A stretch of DNA of 64,000 nucleotides from Lentinula raphanica. Taxonomy: Eukaryota; Basidiomycota; Agaricomycetes; Agaricales; Omphalotaceae. The notes beneath the pieces were generated by a model. It did not search any database and was not told the DNA's origin. It saw nothing but the letters and a program-made list of their open reading frames with translations. A program made the translations under genes and the position numbers. The first letter of the stretch is position 1. Every line of letters begins with the position of its first letter. Below, piece after piece: positions 23,697 through 33,420 of the stretch. Location of the stretch: the NCBI GenBank assembly GCA_027919835.1, contig JANVFP010000023.1, forward strand, positions 310,001-374,000, written 5' to 3'.

Positions 23697-24335
23697 AATT
23701 CTACAGAAAGTTTCTGTAGCCTGCTATAGGATGCTGGATATTTGAAGTATTTGAGGGGGGTTGCAGCAGTCTTCGGGAATGGGGGAAGGGTTATAAATAA
23801 GAGTTACGAGGCTGACTACAAAGCAGTGAAATAGGCTTGATCTTGAAAGAGCTTACACACAACTCTATGGGAAATGTGACTAAGGGTCAGTCTCACGTAA
23901 CTTTCTGCCGTCAGCCGAGAAAAATAACCAAATTTGTCTTTCGCCGCCAGCCAATGGTGCTTCGCCGATACGTCACGAAGGACGCTACTCAAAATTGTCT
24001 ATAAGCCTAATTCTAAGCTCTACATACTCAACAATATGTGCTAATGAATATCGAAACTGCGACATGGGTCGATGGGACGGTACACAGCGGACGCTGTACA
24101 AATTGAGTAAGCCCTGTGTGAACAGGGCACAACCTCGACTGTATATTAGTGAGCCAGCCACGATTGCTAGTATAATCATACTCAAAGTCATTCCACCGAG
24201 CTGAAAAAGTATGACTTGCCGAGAAATGAAAAGCTCCTCGAAACCTTAAACCATGCAAGTTCCCCGGGCTTGTTAGACCCTTTTCACTCCGGCCTGCGAG
24301 TTGCTTCGAAAGATTTACCTGAGCAGCATGTCCAA
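23697..24335. other. Intergenic; 3' part belongs to the F-box duplication
   Basis: The part from about 24120 to 24335 is similar to 26190-26411 (TTGCTAGTA, CAAGTTCCCGG, TTTGAGCAG-like blocks), so the tandem F-box duplication included about 200 nt of 3' flank. No gene seen. Confidence 0.5.
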
Positions 24336-25781
24336 TCAATCGATATCCCAGAAGCTATCATCTTCTGCTGAATCCATATCAGCTCCGGGAGGCCATGGGT
24401 CTGGATCGTCATTAGCGCGGCCGATATTTGTCAAAACTTCCAGTGCACGTAGGATATTGGCCGACCGACGACGACTAGCGCTGTCGAGGTATAAAAAGTC
24501 TAGTGGGTGATTCATTCTGGTCCGTTCTTGCACGAGTTTCAGGAGAGCAGAAACATTGTTACGAACAGTCAGGTCTCGGACGCAGAATATCCGCAACTTT
24601 GGCCACAATATAGGCAGCCTGGCAGTTTCAGAGCCACCGATACTGAGTGCCACATACAGGAGTGACTCGGATTCCAACGTCAAGCGAGTGACAGAGGGAA
24701 AAGCGACCAACAGGTGTCCAATTTGTTCAGCTGGAAGAGCGCATCTATGCAGCGAAAGGTCTTTGACGTTCGGAAACTCGGATGAGCAGAAGTTGTCAAC
24801 ATCGCATAAGACTAGGCTTTCCAGACGATACAATGGCAATGCGTTGAGCAAGGCATTGAGTGAAGCACGAGTGATTTCTGTTGCATGTATACGCAATGAT
24901 CTAAGCATGGGGAGTTCGAGTGCTTGCGACTCTATCGACGTCGGTGAATCAGAATCGATCTTGAGCCCTCGTAGAGAGAGGTTGAGGAGGCAACGATTTG
25001 CTCCCAAGATTTGGCGATATTCCAGGACAGACAATTTCAGCATATACACACCATCGAGGTGAAGAGTAGTTATGCCGTCAGATATCGGTGGCCGAAGTGC
25101 ACTTGCATATCCAGTGAGTTGAAGAGATGTTAACGAAGGGGCCCCTGCCTTGAAAATCGAAGGTGTATCGCACATAATGCGGTTGTATGAACCAACATCA
25201 GCCCAATCAATGTGTAGAGCAAGATAAAGTAGATGAGGAGCCCTTAAACACTCTAGATGCTCGCGCAAAAGCCAAGAAGCTTTAATATTCCTCCATGCAC
25301 GGACTGAAAGATGAGAACAACGTGATATGTGATTTGCAATGAGTTTGAGAAAAGGTGAAAAGTCCATATTTGCGTCAGCAGTAAGTCGAACTGCGAAGAG
25401 AGTCGATGGGCCGCTGCGACTGAGATACGTTTCCATCTTGTCCAAACCAAGCTGGAGATGGGATGGATGCTCTACATGTACTCTAATGTCGGCCCAGAGC
25501 ATTGGGGTTCCAATAGACATATCTCTCCAGCGAGTGCATACTTGAGTAGCGACGAGTTGAAAGGCAGGATGATCTTTTTGGCATAACAAGAAGATGTGCG
25601 AGAGTAGTTCTGGAGGGAGTTTGGAAATGAACGTGGCGTCGTTGCATAGTTTAGCCCTTTTCCTTTCTGCAGCAGCAATATTTGAGTCGATTTGCTCGAG
25701 CTGGAGAAGGAGATCCGTTTTATGGTTGCGAAGGGAGTTCAAGAGTGAGTCGAGAGCGAGTACGGATTCCGGTAAGGGCAT
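24336..25781 (-). CDS. F-box protein, tandem copy 1 (481 aa)
   Basis: A single exon. I start at the ATG at 25781 (MPLPESVLALDSLLNSLRNH); the open frame upstream has no in-frame ATG before a stop. The N-terminus is a coiled-coil helix (LRNHKTDLLLQLEQIDSNIAAAERKRAKL), followed by an F-box (KLPPELLSHIFLLC...VATQVCTRWRDMSIGTPMLWADI, about residues 50-105). The remainder is a long region of repeating leucine-rich character (LTSLQLTGY, ITTLHLDGV, LLNLSLRGL, LPMLRSLRI, LESLVLCDV, VKDLSLHRC). F-box proteins link substrates to SCF ubiquitin ligases; this family is greatly expanded in mushrooms, with substrates unknown. The neighbour at 26412 is a tandem duplicate. Confidence 0.85.
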   Translation of the reverse strand: MPLPESVLALDSLLNSLRNHKTDLLLQLEQIDSNIAAAERKRAKLCNDATFISKLPPELLSHIFLLCQKDHPAFQLVATQVCTRWRDMSIGTPMLWADIRVHVEHPSHLQLGLDKMETYLSRSGPSTLFAVRLTADANMDFSPFLKLIANHISRCSHLSVRAWRNIKASWLLREHLECLRAPHLLYLALHIDWADVGSYNRIMCDTPSIFKAGAPSLTSLQLTGYASALRPPISDGITTLHLDGVYMLKLSVLEYRQILGANRCLLNLSLRGLKIDSDSPTSIESQALELPMLRSLRIHATEITRASLNALLNALPLYRLESLVLCDVDNFCSSEFPNVKDLSLHRCALPAEQIGHLLVAFPSVTRLTLESESLLYVALSIGGSETARLPILWPKLRIFCVRDLTVRNNVSALLKLVQERTRMNHPLDFLYLDSASRRRSANILRALEVLTNIGRANDDPDPWPPGADMDSAEDDSFWDID

Positions 25782-26411
25782 GGTTTTTTCTGTGGTTGAG
25801 AAATGAGACACTCATTACAAGGCAAATACGGCAAGACGTACGTGGACAAATTCGAGCTTGAACCTATTTCATGAACATCTGCAGCTTGCTAACTATCGCA
25901 TTCGTCCACGTCGTGCACGATGGACACTCGCGCGTGTGTCGGAGGTCTGGTAAAGGTTAACTCCATGGCCACCGGCCCGGCTGTCGGTGTTTAGGACTCG
26001 TCGAGACGAAGTCTGACGAACGCGCGAACCACTCAGCAAGCTACATACTTTAGCCTACTTCAGCAGGCTTGAGCCTCCCAAGAGTCGAAGCCATTTAATG
26101 TTGATTCAAATGTCACTGCATACTACAAAATTGGCAAGGGGTAGCCTATGGTGCAGTTCACCTAAAGACCACCAAGTTATGTACTACTGTGCTAGCAGGC
26201 ACAATTGCTAGTACTAGGTACAATGCTTTTTAAAATCATTACACCAAGTGAAGAGTACACATTTGGCCAAGAAACGGAGAACTAGAAGTTCGAACCTTGT
26301 AGTAAGTTCAAGTGGCAAGTTCCCGGACTCGCTTTATAGACCCCCAGCCTACGAGTATTGCGTCGAGACTCTCATTTGAGCAGCCGTGACATGCTAACTC
26401 AGGCTAAACCA
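25782..26411. other. Intergenic spacer between tandem F-box genes
   Basis: 630 nt holding the promoter of F-box copy 1 and the duplicated 3' flank of copy 2 (about 26190-26411). No gene seen. Confidence 0.5.
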
Positions 26412-27881
26412 TCATCCAAACCAAAAGTTATCATCGTCTACTGAATCCATATCTGCTCCAGGAGGCCATGGTTCTTCAAGGACATCAGGGGCGGGAACGA
26501 TATTTGTCTGAGCGTCCAGTGCACATAGAATATTGGCTGCCCAATGACGACGTGATTCGTTCGGCAGGTACAGGAATTCGAGAGGACATTTCATGTTAGA
26601 CCGTTCTTGCACCAGTCTCAACAGAGCAACCCCACTATCATCTACGTGTTGGACACAGAGTGTTCGCAACTTCGGCCACATTATTCGTTCGCCACGGACA
26701 CTGAGTGCCATGTAGAGGGGGAGGAACTCGTGTCTCAACGTTAAGTGAACGAGCGATGGAAAAGCGAGTATCAAATGCCCCATTTGGTCCGACACTGGAA
26801 AATCGCACCAATGCAACGAAAGATCCTTGACGTTTGGAAATTCAGTTGAGCGCAAGTCGCCAATGTCAATGCCATATAGAATTAGGCTTTCTAGACAAAA
26901 TAATGGTAACACGTTGAGCAAAGCTTTGTTTAGAGCCGGCTCATCTTCATCTGGGCGTAAACGCAATGATCGAAGCATGGGGAGTTCGAGTGCTCCTGAA
27001 TTTGTGTCCGACGGTGGAACGATTGTGAGGCCTTGCAAAGAGAGGTTGACAAGACAACGGTTGGCTGCCAAAATCCCGCGATATTGGAGGACAGTCAAGC
27101 TCTGCATGAATACACCGTCGAGGTGAAGGGTAGTGATGCTACCAGATATCGGGGGTCGGAACCCACTAGCAAATGAAGTGAGTCGAAGGTACTTCAACGA
27201 AGGAGCCCCGGCTTTGAAGATCAAAGGTGGGCCACACACTGTGTTGTTGTGAGCTCTATCGGAGAAATCGGCGTGTAAAGCAAGATAACCCAGATGAGGA
27301 GCCCATAAAGACCCTAGATACTCGCGGAAAAGCAAGGAAAATTTCGTGAAGCCCTGTACATAGACTGAGAGATATGCACAACGTGATATGTGACCTGCAA
27401 TGACTTTCAAGACAGGCGCAAAGTCGAGTTCATCTTGGATGCGGAGTCGAAAGGCGAAGAGAGCAGATGGGCCGCTGCGACTTATATATGTTTCCATCTT
27501 GTTCAAAGCAGGCTGAACATCGAGAACATGGCCTAGAGTTATTCTGATGTCGGTCCAAAGCAATCGCGTGCTAAAGGCCATATCTCTCCAGCGAGTGCAT
27601 ACTCGAGCGGCGATGATGGGAAAGTCGGAATCATCTTTTTGGCATAACAAGAAAATGTATGAGAGTAATTCTGGAGGAAGCTTGGCGTCCGAGTTACATA
27701 GCTTGGCCTTTTTCCTTTCCGCGGCAGCAATATCCAGGTCGATTTGCTCGAGCTGAAGAAGGAGGTCCGTTTTATGATTGCGAAGGGAATTCAAGAGCGA
27801 ATCGAGAACATGTACGGACTCTAGTCTCTGGTAAGTACATGCTTTTTTTGTCCTTTTCTTTTCTGGAGAAATAAGTGTCAT
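26412..27881 (-). CDS. F-box protein, tandem copy 2 (489 aa)
   Basis: A single exon starting at the ATG at 27881 (MTLISPEKKRTKKACTY). It is collinear with copy 1 throughout: the helix LDSLLNSLRNHKTDLLLQLE is identical. The F-box KLPPELLSYIFLLCQKDD...ARVCTRWRDMAFSTRLLW follows, and the leucine-rich part matches (ITTLHLDGVF, LVNLSLQGL, LPMLRSLRL, VKDLSLHWC). Both end with PWPPGADMDS. The basic N-terminus is longer than in copy 1. Both genes are intact, so both are probably expressed. They are enclosed by the two Rae1 paralogs. Confidence 0.85.
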   Translation of the reverse strand: MTLISPEKKRTKKACTYQRLESVHVLDSLLNSLRNHKTDLLLQLEQIDLDIAAAERKKAKLCNSDAKLPPELLSYIFLLCQKDDSDFPIIAARVCTRWRDMAFSTRLLWTDIRITLGHVLDVQPALNKMETYISRSGPSALFAFRLRIQDELDFAPVLKVIAGHISRCAYLSVYVQGFTKFSLLFREYLGSLWAPHLGYLALHADFSDRAHNNTVCGPPLIFKAGAPSLKYLRLTSFASGFRPPISGSITTLHLDGVFMQSLTVLQYRGILAANRCLVNLSLQGLTIVPPSDTNSGALELPMLRSLRLRPDEDEPALNKALLNVLPLFCLESLILYGIDIGDLRSTEFPNVKDLSLHWCDFPVSDQMGHLILAFPSLVHLTLRHEFLPLYMALSVRGERIMWPKLRTLCVQHVDDSGVALLRLVQERSNMKCPLEFLYLPNESRRHWAANILCALDAQTNIVPAPDVLEEPWPPGADMDSVDDDNFWFG

Positions 27882-28264
27882 TGCAAGGCAAAAACAACAC
27901 TATCGGGACCTACCTTGAAGCTCAATTTATTTCATGAACTTTCCAACTATCGAACACAATGAACTCGCGCGTGGGGAAGTTCAAGAAAAAAGACTCGTGC
28001 GACGTGTTTGGTGATGTTCTCACAGTGGCCGCAGGGTCGAGGCGAAATAGTTCAAACTCGAATTTATTCAGAAACTGGCAAAGTTGAAAGAGGGCCTTTG
28101 TCGTCATATACATAGGTCTCGTATCCTGATAAAATCTCTGAAGGTAATGCTATATATAACTTCCAGCACCAGCAGGATTCGACTGCATTGTCACCGCTAG
28201 CCCACTGGTCAAATTTGGTAAGACATCCAAAGTTCGCGCCTATTCAGGTCACATTCGAGTGCCA

Positions 28265-29804
28265 TTATCTTCTTGTCACCCTTCTGCGGACATCTTCGTC
28301 CTTGATAGCATAGATCGTAACCTTGTTCAACCCTCCTGCACCGGTCATACCAGAGAAGCCTTTATGCCAGTCATACGAAGTTGCACAAGCGAACATAGAA
28401 CCAGTTCTGTTGAAAGCACTGCAGGATATTGGAGCAGCCGCACGGTCGAAACCTGATTTAATGAAGTGGCAGGGTGTGAATGATAACGAGTGTGAAGGGG
28501 TAAAAATTCGAGGTGAGGCTTCGACTAGGTCAGTGATAACAAGTCCCACAGCACCACGCACTTTTCAATCTCATACGCCCGTCTCTGTCCCAGAAATGAG
28601 CGCTTCCATCTGAGCCTGAGTACCATTGCGAGTGGGATGGAATGAAATAAGCGATATGCACCGTATATGTCTACACGAGTATGCAATAGTGAAGTTAACT
28701 CACCGCAAGTAGAAAAGGTTCCATGTACAGGATGGAAATTGATGTCATTGACAGAATAAACGAGGGACTGGTCCTTCTTGTTCAAGGCGGAATCTTGTCG
28801 GTGACATTTGAAGCTGTAGTTGTTGCTAAAACAGTGAACGCCAAATCAGTGTTCTAGATTTTTCCCGAAACAAAACGAAAAGAACTTTTTATCCTTCTGC
28901 TCCATATAGCTACAAAAATTCTCTTCAGTTCGTCCCCTTATAGACTGGATCTAGACTGACCTGATCGACACTCTCCCTTCGACACCTCCGACAGCATACG
29001 CACTTTTATCACGGCTGCACGCAACAACACGAGTTTGCATCCTCAGCGGAGAGACGTTGTCTTGGAACACAAGCGGTGATTTGGCCAGATCAAACGTCAG
29101 GATATGACGCCCTGCGGTGCCAACGACCATTAAAGGATAGCAGGCGTCAAGAGTGTAGCACCGTTCTGGCAATTGAACGGTTGCTATTGGGGAAGGCGTG
29201 CGTATATCCCAGTACTAGGTAGTATGGAACGTCTGATGCTTTGACTTGGAGCGAGTCGAGAGAACGAAACGCACCTTAATGGTTTTGTCCCAACTTCCGG
29301 TAACTAGAACTCCCGTATGAAGCATGTTAATCCATTTCACAGCCTTGACAGGCTCATCGTGCTGCGCTACTTGAATAGTTTGTCCAGTAGCCACATCAAA
29401 CATGAGCCCCGTGTTGTCAACGCCACCAGAGAAAATCCGGTTGCCTTCCTATGAGATGCATCGAGATGAAATGTTATGAAGCAACAGCAATGCCAGCAGC
29501 CAGCCAAAAGCAGCATGAGTGGGGCCACGGCACATACCTCGTTCCAGCAAACCGACAACACCGGTGCACGATGGGTATACATCGCTTTGCCTTGAGCTTG
29601 ACCTTGCGAAGTTACTTCATACACACGAACCTTCATGAGTATAATTATGTTTCAGTAGTGTATCGAAAGGCAGATTCAAGGCAAACTGAGTACTGAATTA
29701 TCCCAGCTTCCAACAGCCAGATGATCCGTTTGCTTGGAAAACGAAAGCGAAGAGATAGAATCGTCAGGAGGATGGGGCAGTTCGATTTGTGCATTGAAGG
29801 ACAT
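28265..29804 (-). CDS. Rae1/Gle2-like WD40 protein, copy 2 (339 aa)
   Basis: Eight exons on minus: 29804-29694, 29630-29538, 29448-29275, 29214-28961, 28909-28886, 28825-28704, 28615-28562 and 28452-28265. The frame closes, and all eight exons correspond one-to-one with copy 1; the 93-, 24-, 122- and 54-nt exons have identical lengths. It keeps LAVGSWDNSVRVYEV, TGSWDKTIKYWD, PLMVVGTAGRH, YSFKCHRQDS, HGTFSTCGSDGSAHFWD and SYDWHKGFSG. It is more diverged in blade 3 and has a shorter N-terminus. The shared intron positions mean a genomic duplication, not a retrocopy. It is probably a diverged second export or pore-associated factor, with specialisation unknown. A weak donor (GTTCTTT) ends the 24-nt exon. 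Confidence 0.85.
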
Positions 29805-30684
29805 GTTGTAACGTAGTGGCAAAATGTCAACGATATACCTCCCAGAAATTCAAAGACTTAGAAGTTAGAATATCGTTGAGTCAAAAGCGGCGGGCCCGAA
29901 ACTGAGAATCGAGATCTTGGTGATGATGTCAGCGACATGAGTCTATGCCAGTGTGTATTTTCAGTGCAACTTCCATAACTTCATCTGGCCAGTGGCCAAC
30001 GAGAGCCAACGAGACGTGCAAAACTGATGGTGCCGGAGAGGAGACCTAGCTGAATCGTATATCGACTGCGACGATCTCGGAAACTCCTGGCATTAATATC
30101 CGGTCCACGATAAAGGTTCTGCAACAGCATTCTGGGATGGCAGTGGGCACAATCTGAGCTGTCAGGAACATGATAGATGTCGATGGAAGATCACCCCGAC
30201 GTCCAAAAGTGCTCGCTGAACGTTGAACGATGAGTTCAGCAGCATGGTGATGGTAAGGTTTGCGGAGAAAAAACCCCATCTTTTTACGTATCAAAGGAAA
30301 TTACGCGGTGTCGGGGAGAACGTAGGGAGAACTTGCGAGAGCTATTGATGGAGGCTGAGGAAATAGACAGATAGTGATTTTACAGAAAATCGATCGATTA
30401 TGTTCAATGAATCGAGAGAAGGCTGGAAGAACAACCTTGGAGAGAACATTGCTGTGCTGTGCTAAGATTTCATTCAAGCAAAAGCGCCGCAGATTCAACG
30501 AAGCCATCATTAGCTGTCGGCATTTGCCGAATCTAAGCCACGTGCCAGCAAATATCCCGTTTGAAGATTCCGGTGAGTGAACGTTCTTCTTCTCTTTCTC
30601 TCTCTCCTCCTCAAGTTGGACCACCTCAATTCTTTCCTTTTCTGTCCCATTCTGGGCTGGACTGCTTTCTTTTGAATCGCCGTC
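29805..30684. promoter_or_regulatory. Divergent promoter between Rae1 copy 2 and casein kinase 1
   Basis: 880 nt between two head-to-head genes. A CT-rich tract (CTTCTTCTCTTTCTCTCTCTCCTCC, about 30585-30611) lies about 80-100 nt before the kinase ATG, a typical fungal initiator element. Frames of up to 153 aa on the minus strand look like chance. Confidence 0.5.
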
Positions 30685-32745
30685 ATGACTACTCCTCATG
30701 TGATAGCTTCCTCTTCGCCTCATCCTCAGTCTACAACATCTAATGGAATCGTCGGTTCCCACTACAAAGTTGGGAAGAAAATCGGAGAAGGTTCATTCGG
30801 TGTTGTGTTCGAAGGTGGGCCTTACTCTCCTTAACTTGGTCGTCCTTTTCCTCTCTTCTTGCTATCGTGTACTCTTTTTGTCTGTCTTACCACCATGGCT
30901 GCGCGACTGGCGGTCTATCTCCCACTCCACCTATCGTTACCGAAGCTGACAACATTTCCAGGAACAAAGATGATATCTAACACACCAGTCGCTATCAAAT
31001 TTGTGCGCTCGGCTCGTCTTCGAAAATTCGGTCGCTGACCTTTCCACTTGTCCCAGGAACCACGGAAATCTGATGCTCCTCAACTACGTGACGAATTCCG
31101 CTCTTACAGGACGCTGAATGGCACACGTCTGTCTTTCTGTATTTCCATCCGTTCTGCGCATGCCAAATATTCTATCCAGCTGGTGTCCCTCAAGTACATC
31201 ATTTTGGCCAGGAAGGGCTACACAATGTCTTGGTCATTGATCTTCTGGGTCCTAATCTCGAAGATTTGTTTGATATGTGTAATCGTAAATTTAGCGTCAA
31301 GACAGTTTGCATGGCTGCGAAGCAGATGGTGAGCATGTTGTTTCCTGGCATGCTTGTTCCATATTTCAACCAAATCTCAGGTTACCCGAGTGCAAGCTAT
31401 CCACGACAAATCTCTAATATACCGCGACATCAAGCCCGACAATTTTCTTATCGGTGTCCCGGGTTCCAAGACTGCCAACACAATACATATCATCGGTCAG
31501 TCTCACTGCTCTAATGCCAATTTCTTTGTATAACTCCTAGCTTCCAGACTTTGGTATGGCGAAGCACTACCGCGACCCAAAGACCAAAATCCACATACCC
31601 TATAGGGAGCGCAAGTCGCTCTCTGGCACTGCTCGATACATGTCAATCAATACCCACTTGGGTCGTGAACAGTCTCGTAGGGACGATCTGGAGTCATTGG
31701 GACATGTATTCATGTACTTCCTTCGAGGGGGATTGCCATGGCAGGGTTTACGTGCTGCCACTAACAAGCAGAAGTACGAGAAGATTGGTGAAAAGAAACA
31801 GACTACACCTATCTCGGAACTGTGCGAAGGCTTCCCTGGTGAGGGCCTATTTCTTAATCACATGTGTGTGTATTCACTGACCATGCACCAGAGGAGTTTG
31901 CAATATATATGAATTATGTTCGGAAGCTTGGCTTCGAGGAAGCTCCGGATTATGACTTCCTTCGTGAACTCTTTACCAAGGTCCTCCAATCGCAGGGCGA
32001 AACTGATGACGGCGTCTATGACTGGATGCTTCTCAACGGTGGCAAAGGCTGGGAAGCCACCAACGTCAGTCCATGTTGTCATGAAAATGTATATCTTTTT
32101 CTGATATCCGTTTAACAGCATCACGCAAGCTCTTCTGCACCCCACCGTGAACACAGGCGGGATCGTGAACGTGAACATGGCGCTCATCGACGTGGTACCC
32201 GACAGGCTCAGGACCCGGCTAATGCTTCAACGGGTCTTGTCGTCAGTCCCGCGCCGGCACATGTCAAGAGTAGTCGCCGGGCTGCGAATGCGGAGCGAAA
32301 TAGTTCGGCACCTCGTGATATAGGAAGCGTTCAGCCTCTAGCGCCCACCAGCCGGCGTGCAAGTCAACAACAACAACGGGAGGCAAGCGCACTTGCCAGC
32401 GTTGGCATCTCAAACACCCATCCATACGCGACTGCTTCGACACCGAACGGTTATCGAAACAACACTGACCGAACTGTCTATGGCCGAAACTCCCCTAATC
32501 CTGTACCGAATGGAAATGGTCTTCCCAATAACGGTTCGGAATCGTTCTTGTATGGCCAGATGCATAAAGGCGCAAACTCACGGGAGAACACGACAACTGG
32601 TGGCACTGGCACCAAAGACATGCATCCAACGGGTGTTCGAAGCATGGCGGTCTATGACCAAATGGTGAGGGTTGGTGAACAAGATGAGGATGGTGGTCAT
32701 GGTCGGAAAAAAGGATTCTGGGCCGCGTTATGCTGTAGAGGATAG
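30685..32745 (+). CDS. Casein kinase 1, membrane-anchored Yck1/2-like (531 aa)
   Basis: Eight exons: 30685-30814, 30962-31002, 31057-31126, 31180-31328, 31381-31495, 31548-31838, 31892-32064 and 32119-32745; the frame closes. Ser/Thr kinase domain at about residues 28-310: glycine loop [19 protein letters not shown] (catalytic Lys), catalytic loop [15 protein letters not shown] in [12 protein letters not shown], and the CK1-specific [14 protein letters not shown] in place of APE. The C-terminal 200 residues are disordered (Ser, Asn, Gln, Arg-rich) and end FWAALCCRG. Yeast Yck1/2 are held at the plasma membrane by palmitoylation of a C-terminal Cys pair; the CC two residues from this end fits that. 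Yck-type kinases act in endocytosis, nutrient sensing and morphogenesis. Confidence 0.95.
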
Positions 32746-33420
32746 GAGTTGATCTCAAGACTTCCTTATGGTATGCGGCATCAGTTGTGGAGTCTCATTC
32801 AATGGATGACTGACAACTCATTCATATTTTTTCAGACGCTCGAAGAATAGATGGCATAGCTTCAAAAATCTTTCTCTCTAGGCAATCTAATTATTGATCC
32901 ATAATCACTTGGTCACGATCACCCTCGTCTTTTCTCTTTCCGTTGTTTTCACGCTTTCGATGTCAGTTTGCATCTATTCGCATTGTAGTTTTACACCGGT
33001 TTTCTCTCCATCTTCGTCGGCCCATTTCTTCACACACGAACTGCAATCCAAAACTGCATCCTCATACCTTGCTGTCGTGGTGCCATTCAAAGGACGAACC
33101 ATCTTAAAAGACTTCTTTCGCTCTTTCATTTGTATTAGTTAGCTGGCATAAACTTTCAATCACTCGGGTACTGTACTTAGAAGTATGATTTAGGACAGCC
33201 TCCCAAATCTATTTAATCGTTGACAATCTGACGAAGTTCGTTGTCGTAGTAAGTTAAGCTATGAACTGCTATGAAGCCTATGTCAAATTTCATAGCTCTA
33301 GGGCAGAAAGGACCATATCTGCGAGAATCCGGAGGGTGGAGACTTAAATAACTGACACAACCTTTATGCATTGATATATGTATGCCATTGACTTTCGTTG
33401 AAATATAATACAAGATTCAT
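32746..33420. other. Convergent intergenic region; no gene seen
   Basis: 675 nt between the stops of casein kinase 1 (plus) and the ABC transporter (minus). It holds both 3'UTRs. The short frames present are unsupported. Confidence 0.5.

Noticed and set aside
24556..25062. 168-aa plus-strand ORF
   Set aside because: Antisense shadow of F-box copy 1; the equivalent frame in copy 2 is shorter and not conserved.
30301..30762. 153-aa minus-strand ORF in the divergent promoter
   Set aside because: Low-complexity charged sequence overlapping the casein kinase start, with no support.
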